A DNA stretch of 6,852 nt from positions 1 through 6,852 of the forward strand of contig JAKOSR010000099.1 of the NCBI GenBank assembly GCA_029777225.1, in the 5' to 3' direction. Position 1 is the stretch's first letter. Each line of letters opens with the position of its first letter. Shown one piece after another: positions 1 to 6,135 of the stretch. Under the pieces are notes generated by a model that saw nothing but the letters and a program-made list of their open reading frames with translations, was not told the origin of the DNA and made no database searches. The position numbers were made by a program, and so were the translations under genes. This DNA is from Chloroflexota bacterium (GTDB lineage Bacteria > Chloroflexota > Anaerolineae > Anaerolineales > Anaerolineaceae).

Positions 1-23
1 AGCGTTCCTTTTTTATTAAACTG

Positions 24-49
24 ATTCCGGTTGTGGAATTGGCCGGAAT
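24..49. repeat. 7-bp inverted repeat overlapping the ileS promoter region
   Basis: ATTCCGG at 24-30 and CCGGAAT at 43-49 are perfect inverted copies separated by 12 bases. The left arm lies just upstream of the proposed -35 and the right arm lies in the spacer before the -10. It could be an operator, or part of a termination structure of an upstream gene; a T run at 9-14 also hints at an upstream transcript end. Seven base pairs with a 12-base loop can occur by chance, and no T run follows the right arm, so it is not itself an intrinsic terminator for + strand transcription. Confidence 0.35.
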
Positions 50-59
50 ATGGGATAAT
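31..59 (+). promoter_or_regulatory. Probable sigma-70-type promoter of the ileS operon (extended -10)
   Basis: GATAAT at 54-59 is a good -10 hexamer (5 of 6 to TATAAT) and is preceded by TG at 51-52, giving an extended -10 element. Seventeen bases upstream, TTGTGG at 31-36 shares only the TTG of the -35 consensus, which an extended -10 can tolerate. A start site near 65-67 would place the first transcribed bases just ahead of the T-box leader, the expected position. Assigned by pattern and position only. Confidence 0.55.
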
Positions 60-154
60 ATTAATTTAATTGGCATCGACGGAAACGAGTAAAACATCCA
101 CCAGAGGCAGCGAACCCGGGATGGTGAAAGCCGGGGCGATGGGCATGCTTGAAA

Positions 155-157
155 ATC
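155..157 (+). promoter_or_regulatory. T-box specifier codon ATC (Ile)
   Basis: ATC lies in the context GAAA-ATC-CTTCCTGAGCTG (151-169), matching the usual 3' side of the Stem I specifier loop (GAA, codon, then a CC..GAG block). It reads isoleucine, agreeing with the downstream synthetase gene. Two other ATC triplets (182-184 and 188-190) lie beyond the GAG block and fit the loop position less well. Confidence 0.75.
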
Positions 158-290
158 CTTCCTGAGCTGTTTGCTGAACATATCCACATCGGATAGTAAG
201 CCAACCGGTTTCGCGTTCCGTTATTGACGCACCAGGCAGCCAAGGTGTTGGTTGCCTCACCAGAAAGTGCCTGGCTTCGGCCAGGAAGCG

Positions 291-319
291 GGGTGGTACC
301 GCGAGTTGATGCTCGTCCC
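291..319 (+). promoter_or_regulatory. T-box antiterminator element
   Basis: GGG at 291-293 can pair with CCC at 317-319 (helix A1), and GCGAG at 301-305 with CTCGT at 312-316 (helix A2, one G-U pair). This leaves the seven-base bulge UGGUACC at 294-300. That is the standard antiterminator architecture, in which the UGGN of the bulge captures the free NCCA end of uncharged tRNA. The 3' strand, 312-319, is shared with the terminator, so the two folds exclude each other. Confidence 0.87.
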
Positions 320-341
320 TGTCCATTGGGATGAGTTTTTT
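312..341 (+). terminator. Rho-independent attenuator terminator of the T-box leader
   Basis: CTCGTCCC (312-319) pairs with GGGATGAG (328-335), an 8-bp stem with one G-U pair and the 8-base loop TGTCCATT, followed directly by six T at 336-341. Its 5' arm is the same stretch used by the antiterminator, so termination is the default when tRNA-Ile is charged. Confidence 0.92.
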
Positions 342-366
342 ATTAACATAAACTAGATACACGCTT

Positions 367-371
367 GGAGG
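367..371 (+). promoter_or_regulatory. Shine-Dalgarno site of ileS
   Basis: GGAGG ends four bases before the ATG at 376. It is the strongest ribosome-binding site in the window and decides the ileS start. It lies 25 bases beyond the attenuator T run, outside the terminator and antiterminator folds, consistent with control at transcription rather than at translation. Confidence 0.85.
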
Positions 372-375
372 TTCC

Positions 376-3300
376 ATGTTGAAACCTGTTTCTCCAAAAC
401 TGAATATCCCTTTGATGGAAGAAAATATTCTCCGTTTTTGGCGGAATAACGATATTTTCAAGAAGTCTTCTGAGGAACGGAGGGATAGAAAGCCTTTCGT
501 CGTCTTCGAAGGCCCGCCGACGGCCAACGGCAAACCCGGTGTGCATCATGTACTGGCGCGTGCCTTTAAGGATATGTTCCCGCGCTACAAGACCATGAAT
601 GGGTATTACGTGGACAGGCGGGGGGGCTGGGATACACATGGTCTGCCCGTTGAAATCGAAGTGGAAAAGAAGCTGGGCTTTACCAACAAGAGCCAGATTG
701 AGGCCTACGGGATTGAAAAATTCAACGCGCTTTGTCGCGAATCCGCGTTTGAACGCATCCAGGATTGGGAAAGGCTCACCGAGCGGATTGCGTACTGGGT
801 GGATTTTGATCGGGCTTATGTAACCTTCAGGAATGAATACATCGAGACGGTTTGGTGGCTGCTGAAATCCATTTGGGACAAAGGCTTGTTGTACCAGGGC
901 TACAAAGTGGTGCCCTATTGCCCGCGCTGCGGTACGCCACTTTCGGACCACGAAGTCGCCCAAGGCTATAACGACGCGGATGACCCTTCCATCATCGTGC
1001 GATTTCCACTGGTTGATGAACCCAACACGTACTTCCTGGTTTGGACAACCACGCCATGGACCCTGCCAGGCAACGTGGCCATCGCGGCCCACCCGGACGT
1101 GGATTACGCCGTTGTTTCGCAGGAGGATGGCAGCGATGAACGGCTCATCCTGGCCAAGGACCTGATTCCACAGGTATTTGAGGGCAAGCCTGTCCAGATT
1201 CACAAGATAATCAAGGGCAAAGCGCTGAAAGGAAAGCGCTATACGCCGCTTTTCAACTTCATTGTTCCCAACAAACCCGCGCATTACGTGGTCAACGCTG
1301 AATACGTGACCACAAGTGATGGCACAGGACTGGTACACATTGCCCCCGCCTTTGGCATGGATGACATGTTGGTTTCCAAGGAATACGACCTTCCGGTGCT
1401 TATGACCATTAACGATGAAGGGAAGTTCCGCAAGGAAATCACGGATTGGGCTGGTGTGTTTGTCAAGGAAGCGGACCCATCCATTGTAGATCAGCTCACG
1501 AAACGCGGTTTGATGTTCAAATCCGCTCGGATTACGCACACCTATCCCTTCTGCTGGCGCTGTGATACCGGTTTGCTCTACATGGCCAGGCCGACCTGGT
1601 TCATCCGGACCAGCCAGGTGAAAGACCGCCTGGTCCAACTCAACCAGGAAATCAACTGGGTGCCTGAGCACATCAAAAATGGACGCTTTGGCAACTGGCT
1701 GGAAAACAACATCGACTGGGCGCTGGGGCGTGACCGCTATTGGGGAACGCCACTGCCTGTTTGGGAATGCCCGGAATGCAACCACCAGGAGTGCATGGGG
1801 TCCGTGGCTCAGCTAGGTGAGCTAACTGGGACCGATTTGTCATCGATGGACCTCCACCGGCCATTCATCGACCAGGTCGTCTTTACTTGCCCCAAGTGTG
1901 GCAAGGGCAAAATGCACCGTGTGAAGGAATTGATTGACGTTTGGTTCGATTCTGGCTCGATGCCAGTGGCGCAGTGGCACTACCCATTTGAACACCAGGA
2001 AGACTTCCAAAACCAATTCCCGGCTGATTTCATCTGCGAAGCAGTCGACCAGACGCGGGGGTGGTTCTATTCCCTGCTGGCCATCAGTGGGTTGGTCTTT
2101 GACAGCATTTCATTTAAAAATGTCATCTGCCTTGGGCTAATCATGGATGGGGATGGGCTCAAGATGTCCAAGCACAAGGGGAACGTGGTGGACCCATGGG
2201 ACGTCATCCGCGAACACGGCGCGGACGCGATGCGCTGGTACATGTATACCTCCAGCCCCCCTGGAAATGAACGCAGGTTCAGTCTCAACCTGGTAGGCGA
2301 AGTGGTGCGCAACTTCACGTTGACCCTCTGGAACACCTATTCGTTCTTTGTGACCTACGCCAACCTGGACAAGTGGTCGCCAGATAACTCGGTTTTGCCG
2401 CAATTCAACGCGCTGGATAACTGGCTGCTCTCAGCTTTGAACACCCTGGTTAGAGATGTGACCAAGGCGTATGAAACTTATGACGTGCTTGGGGCCACCC
2501 GGCCAATCGAGAAATTTGTGGACCAACTCTCCAATTGGTACCTGCGGCGCTCCCGCCGGCGCTACTGGAAGAGCGAGTCCGATGCGGACAAAGCCGCCGC
2601 TTATGAAACCCTCTACCAGGCCCTGACCACAGTGGCCAAATTGCTCGCACCCGCGATGCCTTTCCTGGCCGAAGAAATGTACCAAAACCTTGTGCTCTCC
2701 TTTGACCCCAAAGCTCCCGTTTCTGTCCATCTTGCCGAATGGCCACACGCTGACCCGAGCTTTATCGATGAGTCGCTAAACAGCCAGATGGACTTGGTGA
2801 TGAAACTGGCCTCGCTTGGGCATGCTGCCCGCAATCTTTCCAGCGTCAAGGTGCGTCAACCGCTCTCCGAAGTGGCTTTCGCGCTGGGTAGCGTGGAGGA
2901 CGCGCGGGTCTTTGAGCAGTTCAAGGATGTACTGGCCGATGAATTGAACGTCAAGCACGTCAGGTTGCTCAACGCGACCGGCGAGGCTGTATCCTATTCA
3001 ATCAATCCATTGCCCAAGCAGCTGGGGCAGAAGTATAAAGGGCTATTTCCACGCATCCGGGATGAAATTTTAAAGCAACCAGTGCAAGAAAGCGCGCTCA
3101 AACTGCTGGATGGCCTCAACCTGGTGGTGAGCGTGGATGGCAAGTACTACGAAATCCAGCCTGATGAGGTCGAAGTGCACGCCCAGGCAAAGGAAGGCTA
3201 CTCGGTCGCTTCGGATGGCGCTTACCTCGCTGCACTGGTGACGACACTGACGCCTGAACTAATCAAGGAGGGCCTCGCGCGTGAATTCGTGCGCAGGCTC

Positions 3301-3534
3301 CAGGCGTTGCGTAAAGATGCCGGGTTGGAAATTTCGGACCGAATCCGTGTCTCTTTCTTTGGGACACCAATGTTGACAGAGGCAGTGCTTGAGAACAAGG
3401 ATTACATCATGGCCGAAACCCTCAGCCTGGAACTCGAAAACAGCCAGATGCCGGAAGGTGCCTTTTCAGCGAGCGACCAATTCGACGAGGAGACCGTTAC
3501 GATGGGGTTGCGCAAAGTTGTTGGCGGAAAGTGA
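376..3534 (+). CDS. ileS: Isoleucyl-tRNA synthetase, type 2 (IleRS2-like), with altered GxHH signature
   Basis: Cytoplasmic class I synthetase charging tRNA-Ile with isoleucine using ATP; 1052 residues, close to the Thermus-type enzyme. The Rossmann domain starts with FVVFEGPPTANGKPGVHH; the signature that normally reads HxGH is GVHH at residues 55-58 (bases 538-549). The second signature KMSKH is intact at 596-600. The CP1 editing domain is present, with WTTTPWTLPGN (223-233) and GTGLVHIAPAFGMDD (316-330) supplying the Thr-rich segment and a conserved Asp. Four CxxC pairs, at C182/C185, C393/C396, C465/C468 and C505/C508, match the two zinc sites of type 2 enzymes. DVWFDSG (521-527) and the anticodon-binding region from about 680 (LSNWYLRRSRRRYW at 718-731) follow, then a C-terminal domain with ELIKEGLAREFVRRLQALRK (961-980). 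The start is fixed by GGAGG. The T-box leader controls it, and its stop overlaps the lspA start. A frame-intact gene with no sign of decay. Confidence 0.97.
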   Translation: MLKPVSPKLNIPLMEENILRFWRNNDIFKKSSEERRDRKPFVVFEGPPTANGKPGVHHVLARAFKDMFPRYKTMNGYYVDRRGGWDTHGLPVEIEVEKKLGFTNKSQIEAYGIEKFNALCRESAFERIQDWERLTERIAYWVDFDRAYVTFRNEYIETVWWLLKSIWDKGLLYQGYKVVPYCPRCGTPLSDHEVAQGYNDADDPSIIVRFPLVDEPNTYFLVWTTTPWTLPGNVAIAAHPDVDYAVVSQEDGSDERLILAKDLIPQVFEGKPVQIHKIIKGKALKGKRYTPLFNFIVPNKPAHYVVNAEYVTTSDGTGLVHIAPAFGMDDMLVSKEYDLPVLMTINDEGKFRKEITDWAGVFVKEADPSIVDQLTKRGLMFKSARITHTYPFCWRCDTGLLYMARPTWFIRTSQVKDRLVQLNQEINWVPEHIKNGRFGNWLENNIDWALGRDRYWGTPLPVWECPECNHQECMGSVAQLGELTGTDLSSMDLHRPFIDQVVFTCPKCGKGKMHRVKELIDVWFDSGSMPVAQWHYPFEHQEDFQNQFPADFICEAVDQTRGWFYSLLAISGLVFDSISFKNVICLGLIMDGDGLKMSKHKGNVVDPWDVIREHGADAMRWYMYTSSPPGNERRFSLNLVGEVVRNFTLTLWNTYSFFVTYANLDKWSPDNSVLPQFNALDNWLLSALNTLVRDVTKAYETYDVLGATRPIEKFVDQLSNWYLRRSRRRYWKSESDADKAAAYETLYQALTTVAKLLAPAMPFLAEEMYQNLVLSFDPKAPVSVHLAEWPHADPSFIDESLNSQMDLVMKLASLGHAARNLSSVKVRQPLSEVAFALGSVEDARVFEQFKDVLADELNVKHVRLLNATGEAVSYSINPLPKQLGQKYKGLFPRIRDEILKQPVQESALKLLDGLNLVVSVDGKYYEIQPDEVEVHAQAKEGYSVASDGAYLAALVTTLTPELIKEGLAREFVRRLQALRKDAGLEISDRIRVSFFGTPMLTEAVLENKDYIMAETLSLELENSQMPEGAFSASDQFDEETVTMGLRKVVGGK

Positions 3535-4082
3535 AAAAAATTTTGAAAAAAAGACTGGGCCATAACCTTTTGCTTGTCCTCATCGCCGCGGCGATAGTTG
3601 CGTTTGACCAATGGACCAAGCTTCTCATCCGGCAAAACCTGTCGTGGACTGAGGCTTTGGAACCAATCCCTGCTTTAGCGCCTTTTTTCCGGATTGTAAA
3701 TTGGCAGAACACCGGCGCGGCTTTTGGCTTGTTCCATAACGCGAATCTTGTCCTCGCCATCCTGGCCGTCCTGATTTCCATCGTCATTGTCTATTACTAC
3801 CAGCACATCGCCACGAAAGAGGTACTCATCAAAGTGGCCCTCGCGATGCAGTTGGGGGGCGCGATTGGCAACCTGGTTGACAGGATTACGCAGGGATACG
3901 TGACTGACTTTTTATCTTTAGGCAGATTCCCGGTGTTTAACGTCGCTGACTCCTCTGTGACCGTGGGGGTCGCGTTGCTTTTGCTGGCCATTTACCTGCA
4001 GGAAGGCCGGGAGAAACACGCTGGTTCCGAGGATAAACCATCCACGAAAGAGCAACTCCCAGACTCGAACGGGAAACCATGA
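3531..4082 (+). CDS. lspA: Lipoprotein signal peptidase (signal peptidase II)
   Basis: Inner-membrane aspartyl protease that removes the signal peptide of diacylglyceryl-modified prolipoproteins. The 183-residue protein shows the family pattern: a basic N-terminus (MKKILKKR), DQWTK at 26-30 in the first membrane segment, NTGAAFG at 60-66, GGAIGNLVDR at 109-118 and FNVADS at 136-141. D117 and D140 are the expected catalytic pair. Four hydrophobic segments lie near 12-33, 70-90, 97-115 and 141-156. About 25 hydrophilic residues (158-183) form a charged cytoplasmic tail longer than in many homologues. The start is GTG, overlapping the ileS stop (GTGA, 3531-3534). The only Shine-Dalgarno-like bases, GGCGG at 3523-3527, are very close to the start, so translational coupling to ileS is likely. 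ileS-lspA adjacency is common in bacteria. Confidence 0.96.
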   Translation: MKKILKKRLGHNLLLVLIAAAIVAFDQWTKLLIRQNLSWTEALEPIPALAPFFRIVNWQNTGAAFGLFHNANLVLAILAVLISIVIVYYYQHIATKEVLIKVALAMQLGGAIGNLVDRITQGYVTDFLSLGRFPVFNVADSSVTVGVALLLLAIYLQEGREKHAGSEDKPSTKEQLPDSNGKP

Positions 4083-4999
4083 ACCGGGTTCTATCCTTTA
4101 TCTTTGACGCGGAGGATGAGAGCCGCCTGGATAAATTTCTGGTGGGAAAGGTGCCGTCCCTTTCCAGGGCGAAGATACAAAACTTCATCTCAGCTGGGAT
4201 GGCCCGCGTGAATGACCAGCTCGTTCAAAAACCCGCGCACCACCTGGAAACAGGAGACAAAATTGAATTTGTGATATCCGAGTCAGCGGATGAAGAAGTG
4301 GCGGAAGAGCGAGGCGGGCTGGATGTGCTCTACGTCGATGAAAGCATCGTCGTCATTAACAAGGCGGCAGGGCAGGTTGTCCATCCTGGTGCCGGACATT
4401 CCGGTGGGACCCTGGTCAACACCGCGCTTGGCCTCTGGCCAGAAATGCGTGAGGTAGGTGAGCCGACCCGGCCGGGTGTGGTCCACCGATTGGATAAGGA
4501 CACGTCAGGCGTTCTGCTTTTAGCCCGCAACCAGGTCGCTTACGAATGGCTTGTAAAGCAATTCAAGTCACGGAAAACGCAGAAAACCTACCTGGCCCTG
4601 GTGGATGGGGCACCCCCAACTCCTACAGGCAAAATTGAAGCCGCAGTAGCCCGCGACGCGCAGCACAGGCAGCGCATGGCTGTGGCTTACGCTGGTAGTG
4701 GCAGGAAAGCCACAACGGAATACCATACCATCAAGGGTTTTGGGCACCACACGCTTCTGGAAGTGCGCCCCCTGACGGGTCGCACGCATCAAATCCGTGT
4801 GCACATGGCCTTTTTGGGCTGCCCGGTGACAGGGGACAGGGTGTATGGCCGGCGGAAACCTTCGTTGCCAATCTCCAGGTTCTTTCTGCATGCCTCACGC
4901 ATAAAAATCATGTTGCCAGGAGAGACCCAGTTCACCGAGTTTTCCGCGCCTCTTCCCGGCGACCTCGAACAAGTACTTAAAAATTTGGAAAAAGGATAG
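4079..4999 (+). CDS. rluD: Pseudouridine synthase, RluA/RluD family (23S rRNA)
   Basis: Converts specific uridines of RNA, most likely 23S rRNA, to pseudouridine. The 306-residue length is typical for the group. Residues about 16-65 form an S4 RNA-binding domain (SRLDKFLVGKVPSLSR, then GMARVNDQLVQKP). The catalytic domain begins near 82 with LYVDESIVVINKAAGQVVHP. The active-site motif HRLDKDTSGVLLLAR at 136-150 supplies the catalytic Asp at 139, and RTHQIRVH (235-242) and FFLHASRI (268-275) complete the family pattern. The S4 domain favours the RluD/RluC branch over RluA; exact target uridines cannot be told from sequence. The ATG overlaps the lspA stop (ATGA, 4079-4082), implying coupling. 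lspA followed by this family is also seen in Bacillus (ylyB). Symbol given as the closest family name. Confidence 0.93.
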   Translation: MNRVLSFIFDAEDESRLDKFLVGKVPSLSRAKIQNFISAGMARVNDQLVQKPAHHLETGDKIEFVISESADEEVAEERGGLDVLYVDESIVVINKAAGQVVHPGAGHSGGTLVNTALGLWPEMREVGEPTRPGVVHRLDKDTSGVLLLARNQVAYEWLVKQFKSRKTQKTYLALVDGAPPTPTGKIEAAVARDAQHRQRMAVAYAGSGRKATTEYHTIKGFGHHTLLEVRPLTGRTHQIRVHMAFLGCPVTGDRVYGRRKPSLPISRFFLHASRIKIMLPGETQFTEFSAPLPGDLEQVLKNLEKG

Positions 5000-5004
5000 A
5001 TACA

Positions 5005-6051
5005 ATGCGCTATTATGATTTTCGGTCCGACACCGTCACCCGCCCAACCGCTGAAATGCGGGAAGCCATGTATCGGGCAGAAGTTGGCGATGATGTGTAT
5101 GGGGAAGACCCCACGGTTAACAAATTGGAGAACCTGGCCGCGCAAATGCTTGGCAAGGAAGCTGCCATTTTCGTCACCTCTGGCACCATGGGGAACCTGG
5201 CGGCTGTTCTGGCGGTTTGCGGCAGGGGGGATGAGGCCATCATGGGCACCCAGGGCCACACCATGCTGCACGAGGCTGGCGGGGTATCCGCGCTCGGCGG
5301 TGTGGTTATTCACACTGTTCCCAACCTGGATGATGGCACGCTGGACATGGAAGACCTGCCGAAGGCTTTACGCACGCCAGGTGATGTACACGAACCCATC
5401 TCGCGCATGTTAATTATCGAGAATACCCAAAACGCTTGTGGTGGCATCCCCATTTCAGCTGAATACACCGAAAAGGCTGCGGAATTTGCGCATATGAACG
5501 GATTGTGGCTGCATGTGGATGGCGCCCGTATTTTCAACGCCGCCACCGCGCTTGGGATGTCCGCGTCCAGCCTGGTGAGAAGCGCCGATTCAATCACTTT
5601 TTGTCTTAGCAAGGGTTTGTGCGCGCCAGTTGGTTCTGTGCTCTGCGGCCCCAAACCATTCATTCACAAGGCACGACGGCTGCGCAAGATGCTTGGGGGC
5701 GGGATGCGCCAGGCAGGCGTGCTTGCGGCGGCTGGCATCGTCGCGCTGGAGAGCATGGTGGACCGCCTTGCTGAAGACCACCAACGCGCCAAGGCATTGG
5801 CTGAGGGGCTTTCGTCCATCCCTGGTGTGGAGCTCATCAAGCACTCGCCCACCACGAACATGGTTTTCATTCGTGTCGCGAGTGAACGCAAGCTGAGCAA
5901 TGAAGCCTTCATCGCCCATTTGAAGTCCCAGGGTGTCTTAATCAATGATACAGCCCCATGTGAATTCCGCCTGGTCACCCACCACGACATTGACGACGAA
6001 GCTGTGGCGCAATGCGTGCAGGCCATGCGCACTGTACTCCAGCAAAACTGA
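5005..6051 (+). CDS. ltaE: L-threonine aldolase, low-specificity type (PLP-dependent)
   Basis: Fold type I PLP enzyme splitting L-threonine or allo-threonine into glycine and acetaldehyde in the cytoplasm; the reaction is reversible. The 348 residues cover the whole family length. Visible motifs are the N-terminal DFRSDTVTRPT (5-15), GDDVYGEDPTVNKLE (28-42), a phosphate-binding SGTMGNL (59-65), and H85 in GTQGHT, the likely ring-stacking His. HVDGAR at 170-175 supplies Asp172 to the pyridine nitrogen, and SKGLCAPVGS (202-211) supplies the Schiff-base Lys203. GGGMRQAG (231-238) is also typical. The start ATG follows AAAGGA (4991-4996) by eight bases; the gap from the previous stop (4997-4999) is five bases, so it appears to be the fourth gene of the ileS transcript. 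Beta-eliminating lyases such as tyrosine phenol-lyase share the fold, but the motifs here are those of threonine aldolase. Substrate stereospecificity cannot be read. Confidence 0.94.
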   Translation: MRYYDFRSDTVTRPTAEMREAMYRAEVGDDVYGEDPTVNKLENLAAQMLGKEAAIFVTSGTMGNLAAVLAVCGRGDEAIMGTQGHTMLHEAGGVSALGGVVIHTVPNLDDGTLDMEDLPKALRTPGDVHEPISRMLIIENTQNACGGIPISAEYTEKAAEFAHMNGLWLHVDGARIFNAATALGMSASSLVRSADSITFCLSKGLCAPVGSVLCGPKPFIHKARRLRKMLGGGMRQAGVLAAAGIVALESMVDRLAEDHQRAKALAEGLSSIPGVELIKHSPTTNMVFIRVASERKLSNEAFIAHLKSQGVLINDTAPCEFRLVTHHDIDDEAVAQCVQAMRTVLQQN

Positions 6052-6135
6052 CACCCGCGTTCCGTCTAAATCAAGGTAAGAAACGCGTTCATCTTCAATA
6101 ATTGGAACTCCAGTAAAATGACTGGAAGAAAGCCA
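6052..6135. other. Intergenic gap between threonine aldolase and the Asp-box protein gene
   Basis: No gene is visible in these 84 bases. CGCGTT (6056-6061) and AACGCG (6082-6087) are inverted copies with a 20-base loop but no following T run, so a terminator is not supported. An AT-rich AATAAT (6097-6102) could be a poor -10, but no acceptable -35 is seen 17 bases upstream. Read-through from the ileS operon into the next gene therefore cannot be excluded. Confidence 0.5.

Larger units (their letters stand above)
75..341 (+). promoter_or_regulatory. T-box riboswitch leader, tRNA-Ile responsive, upstream of ileS
   Basis: This is a transcriptional T-box leader that binds tRNA-Ile and lets transcription continue when the tRNA is uncharged. 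The strongest mark is the near-invariant T-box sequence GGGTGGTACCGCG at 291-303. Upstream the usual order is visible. Stem I begins at AGAGGCAGCGA (103-113), with a CCCGG/CCGGG distal hairpin (115-119 with 131-135) whose loop reads GATGGTGAAAG. The specifier region follows near 151-165. AGTAAGCC then CCGG and CCGTTAT (196-225) look like the Stem II A/B pseudoknot region, and a UUCG-capped hairpin CCTGGC/GCCAGG (270-275 with 280-285) stands as Stem III. The bulge reads UGGU, whose last base (297) would pair with an A73 discriminator, as in tRNA-Ile. The 5' boundary is approximate; the 3' end is the terminator T run. Confidence 0.94.

Noticed and set aside
182..190. ATC triplets at 182-184 and 188-190 as T-box specifier
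   Set aside because: They lie beyond the CCTGAG block that closes the specifier side of Stem I; the ATC at 155-157 fits the conserved context better.
66..533. 155-codon open frame on the - strand across the T-box leader and ileS start
   Set aside because: It covers the T-box structural RNA and the ileS start on the opposite strand. The translation looks random, and the + strand explanation is complete.
343..1785. 480-codon open frame on the - strand opposite ileS
   Set aside because: It lies wholly antisense to strongly conserved IleRS coding sequence, and its translation shows no recognisable domain. It is a shadow of codon bias in ileS.
3534..3552. Two A7 runs at the start of lspA as a programmed slippage site
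   Set aside because: The lspA frame is continuous and complete without a shift, and the runs encode the Lys-rich N-terminus expected for a membrane protein.
6056..6087. Possible terminator after threonine aldolase
   Set aside because: The stem is only 6 bp with a 20-base loop, and no T run follows.
6118..6120. ATG 6118 as start of the exported protein
   Set aside because: It is in frame, but the nearest purine-rich site is about 11 bases away and weak. ATG 6136 has GGAAG at seven bases and gives a normal signal-peptide n-region.
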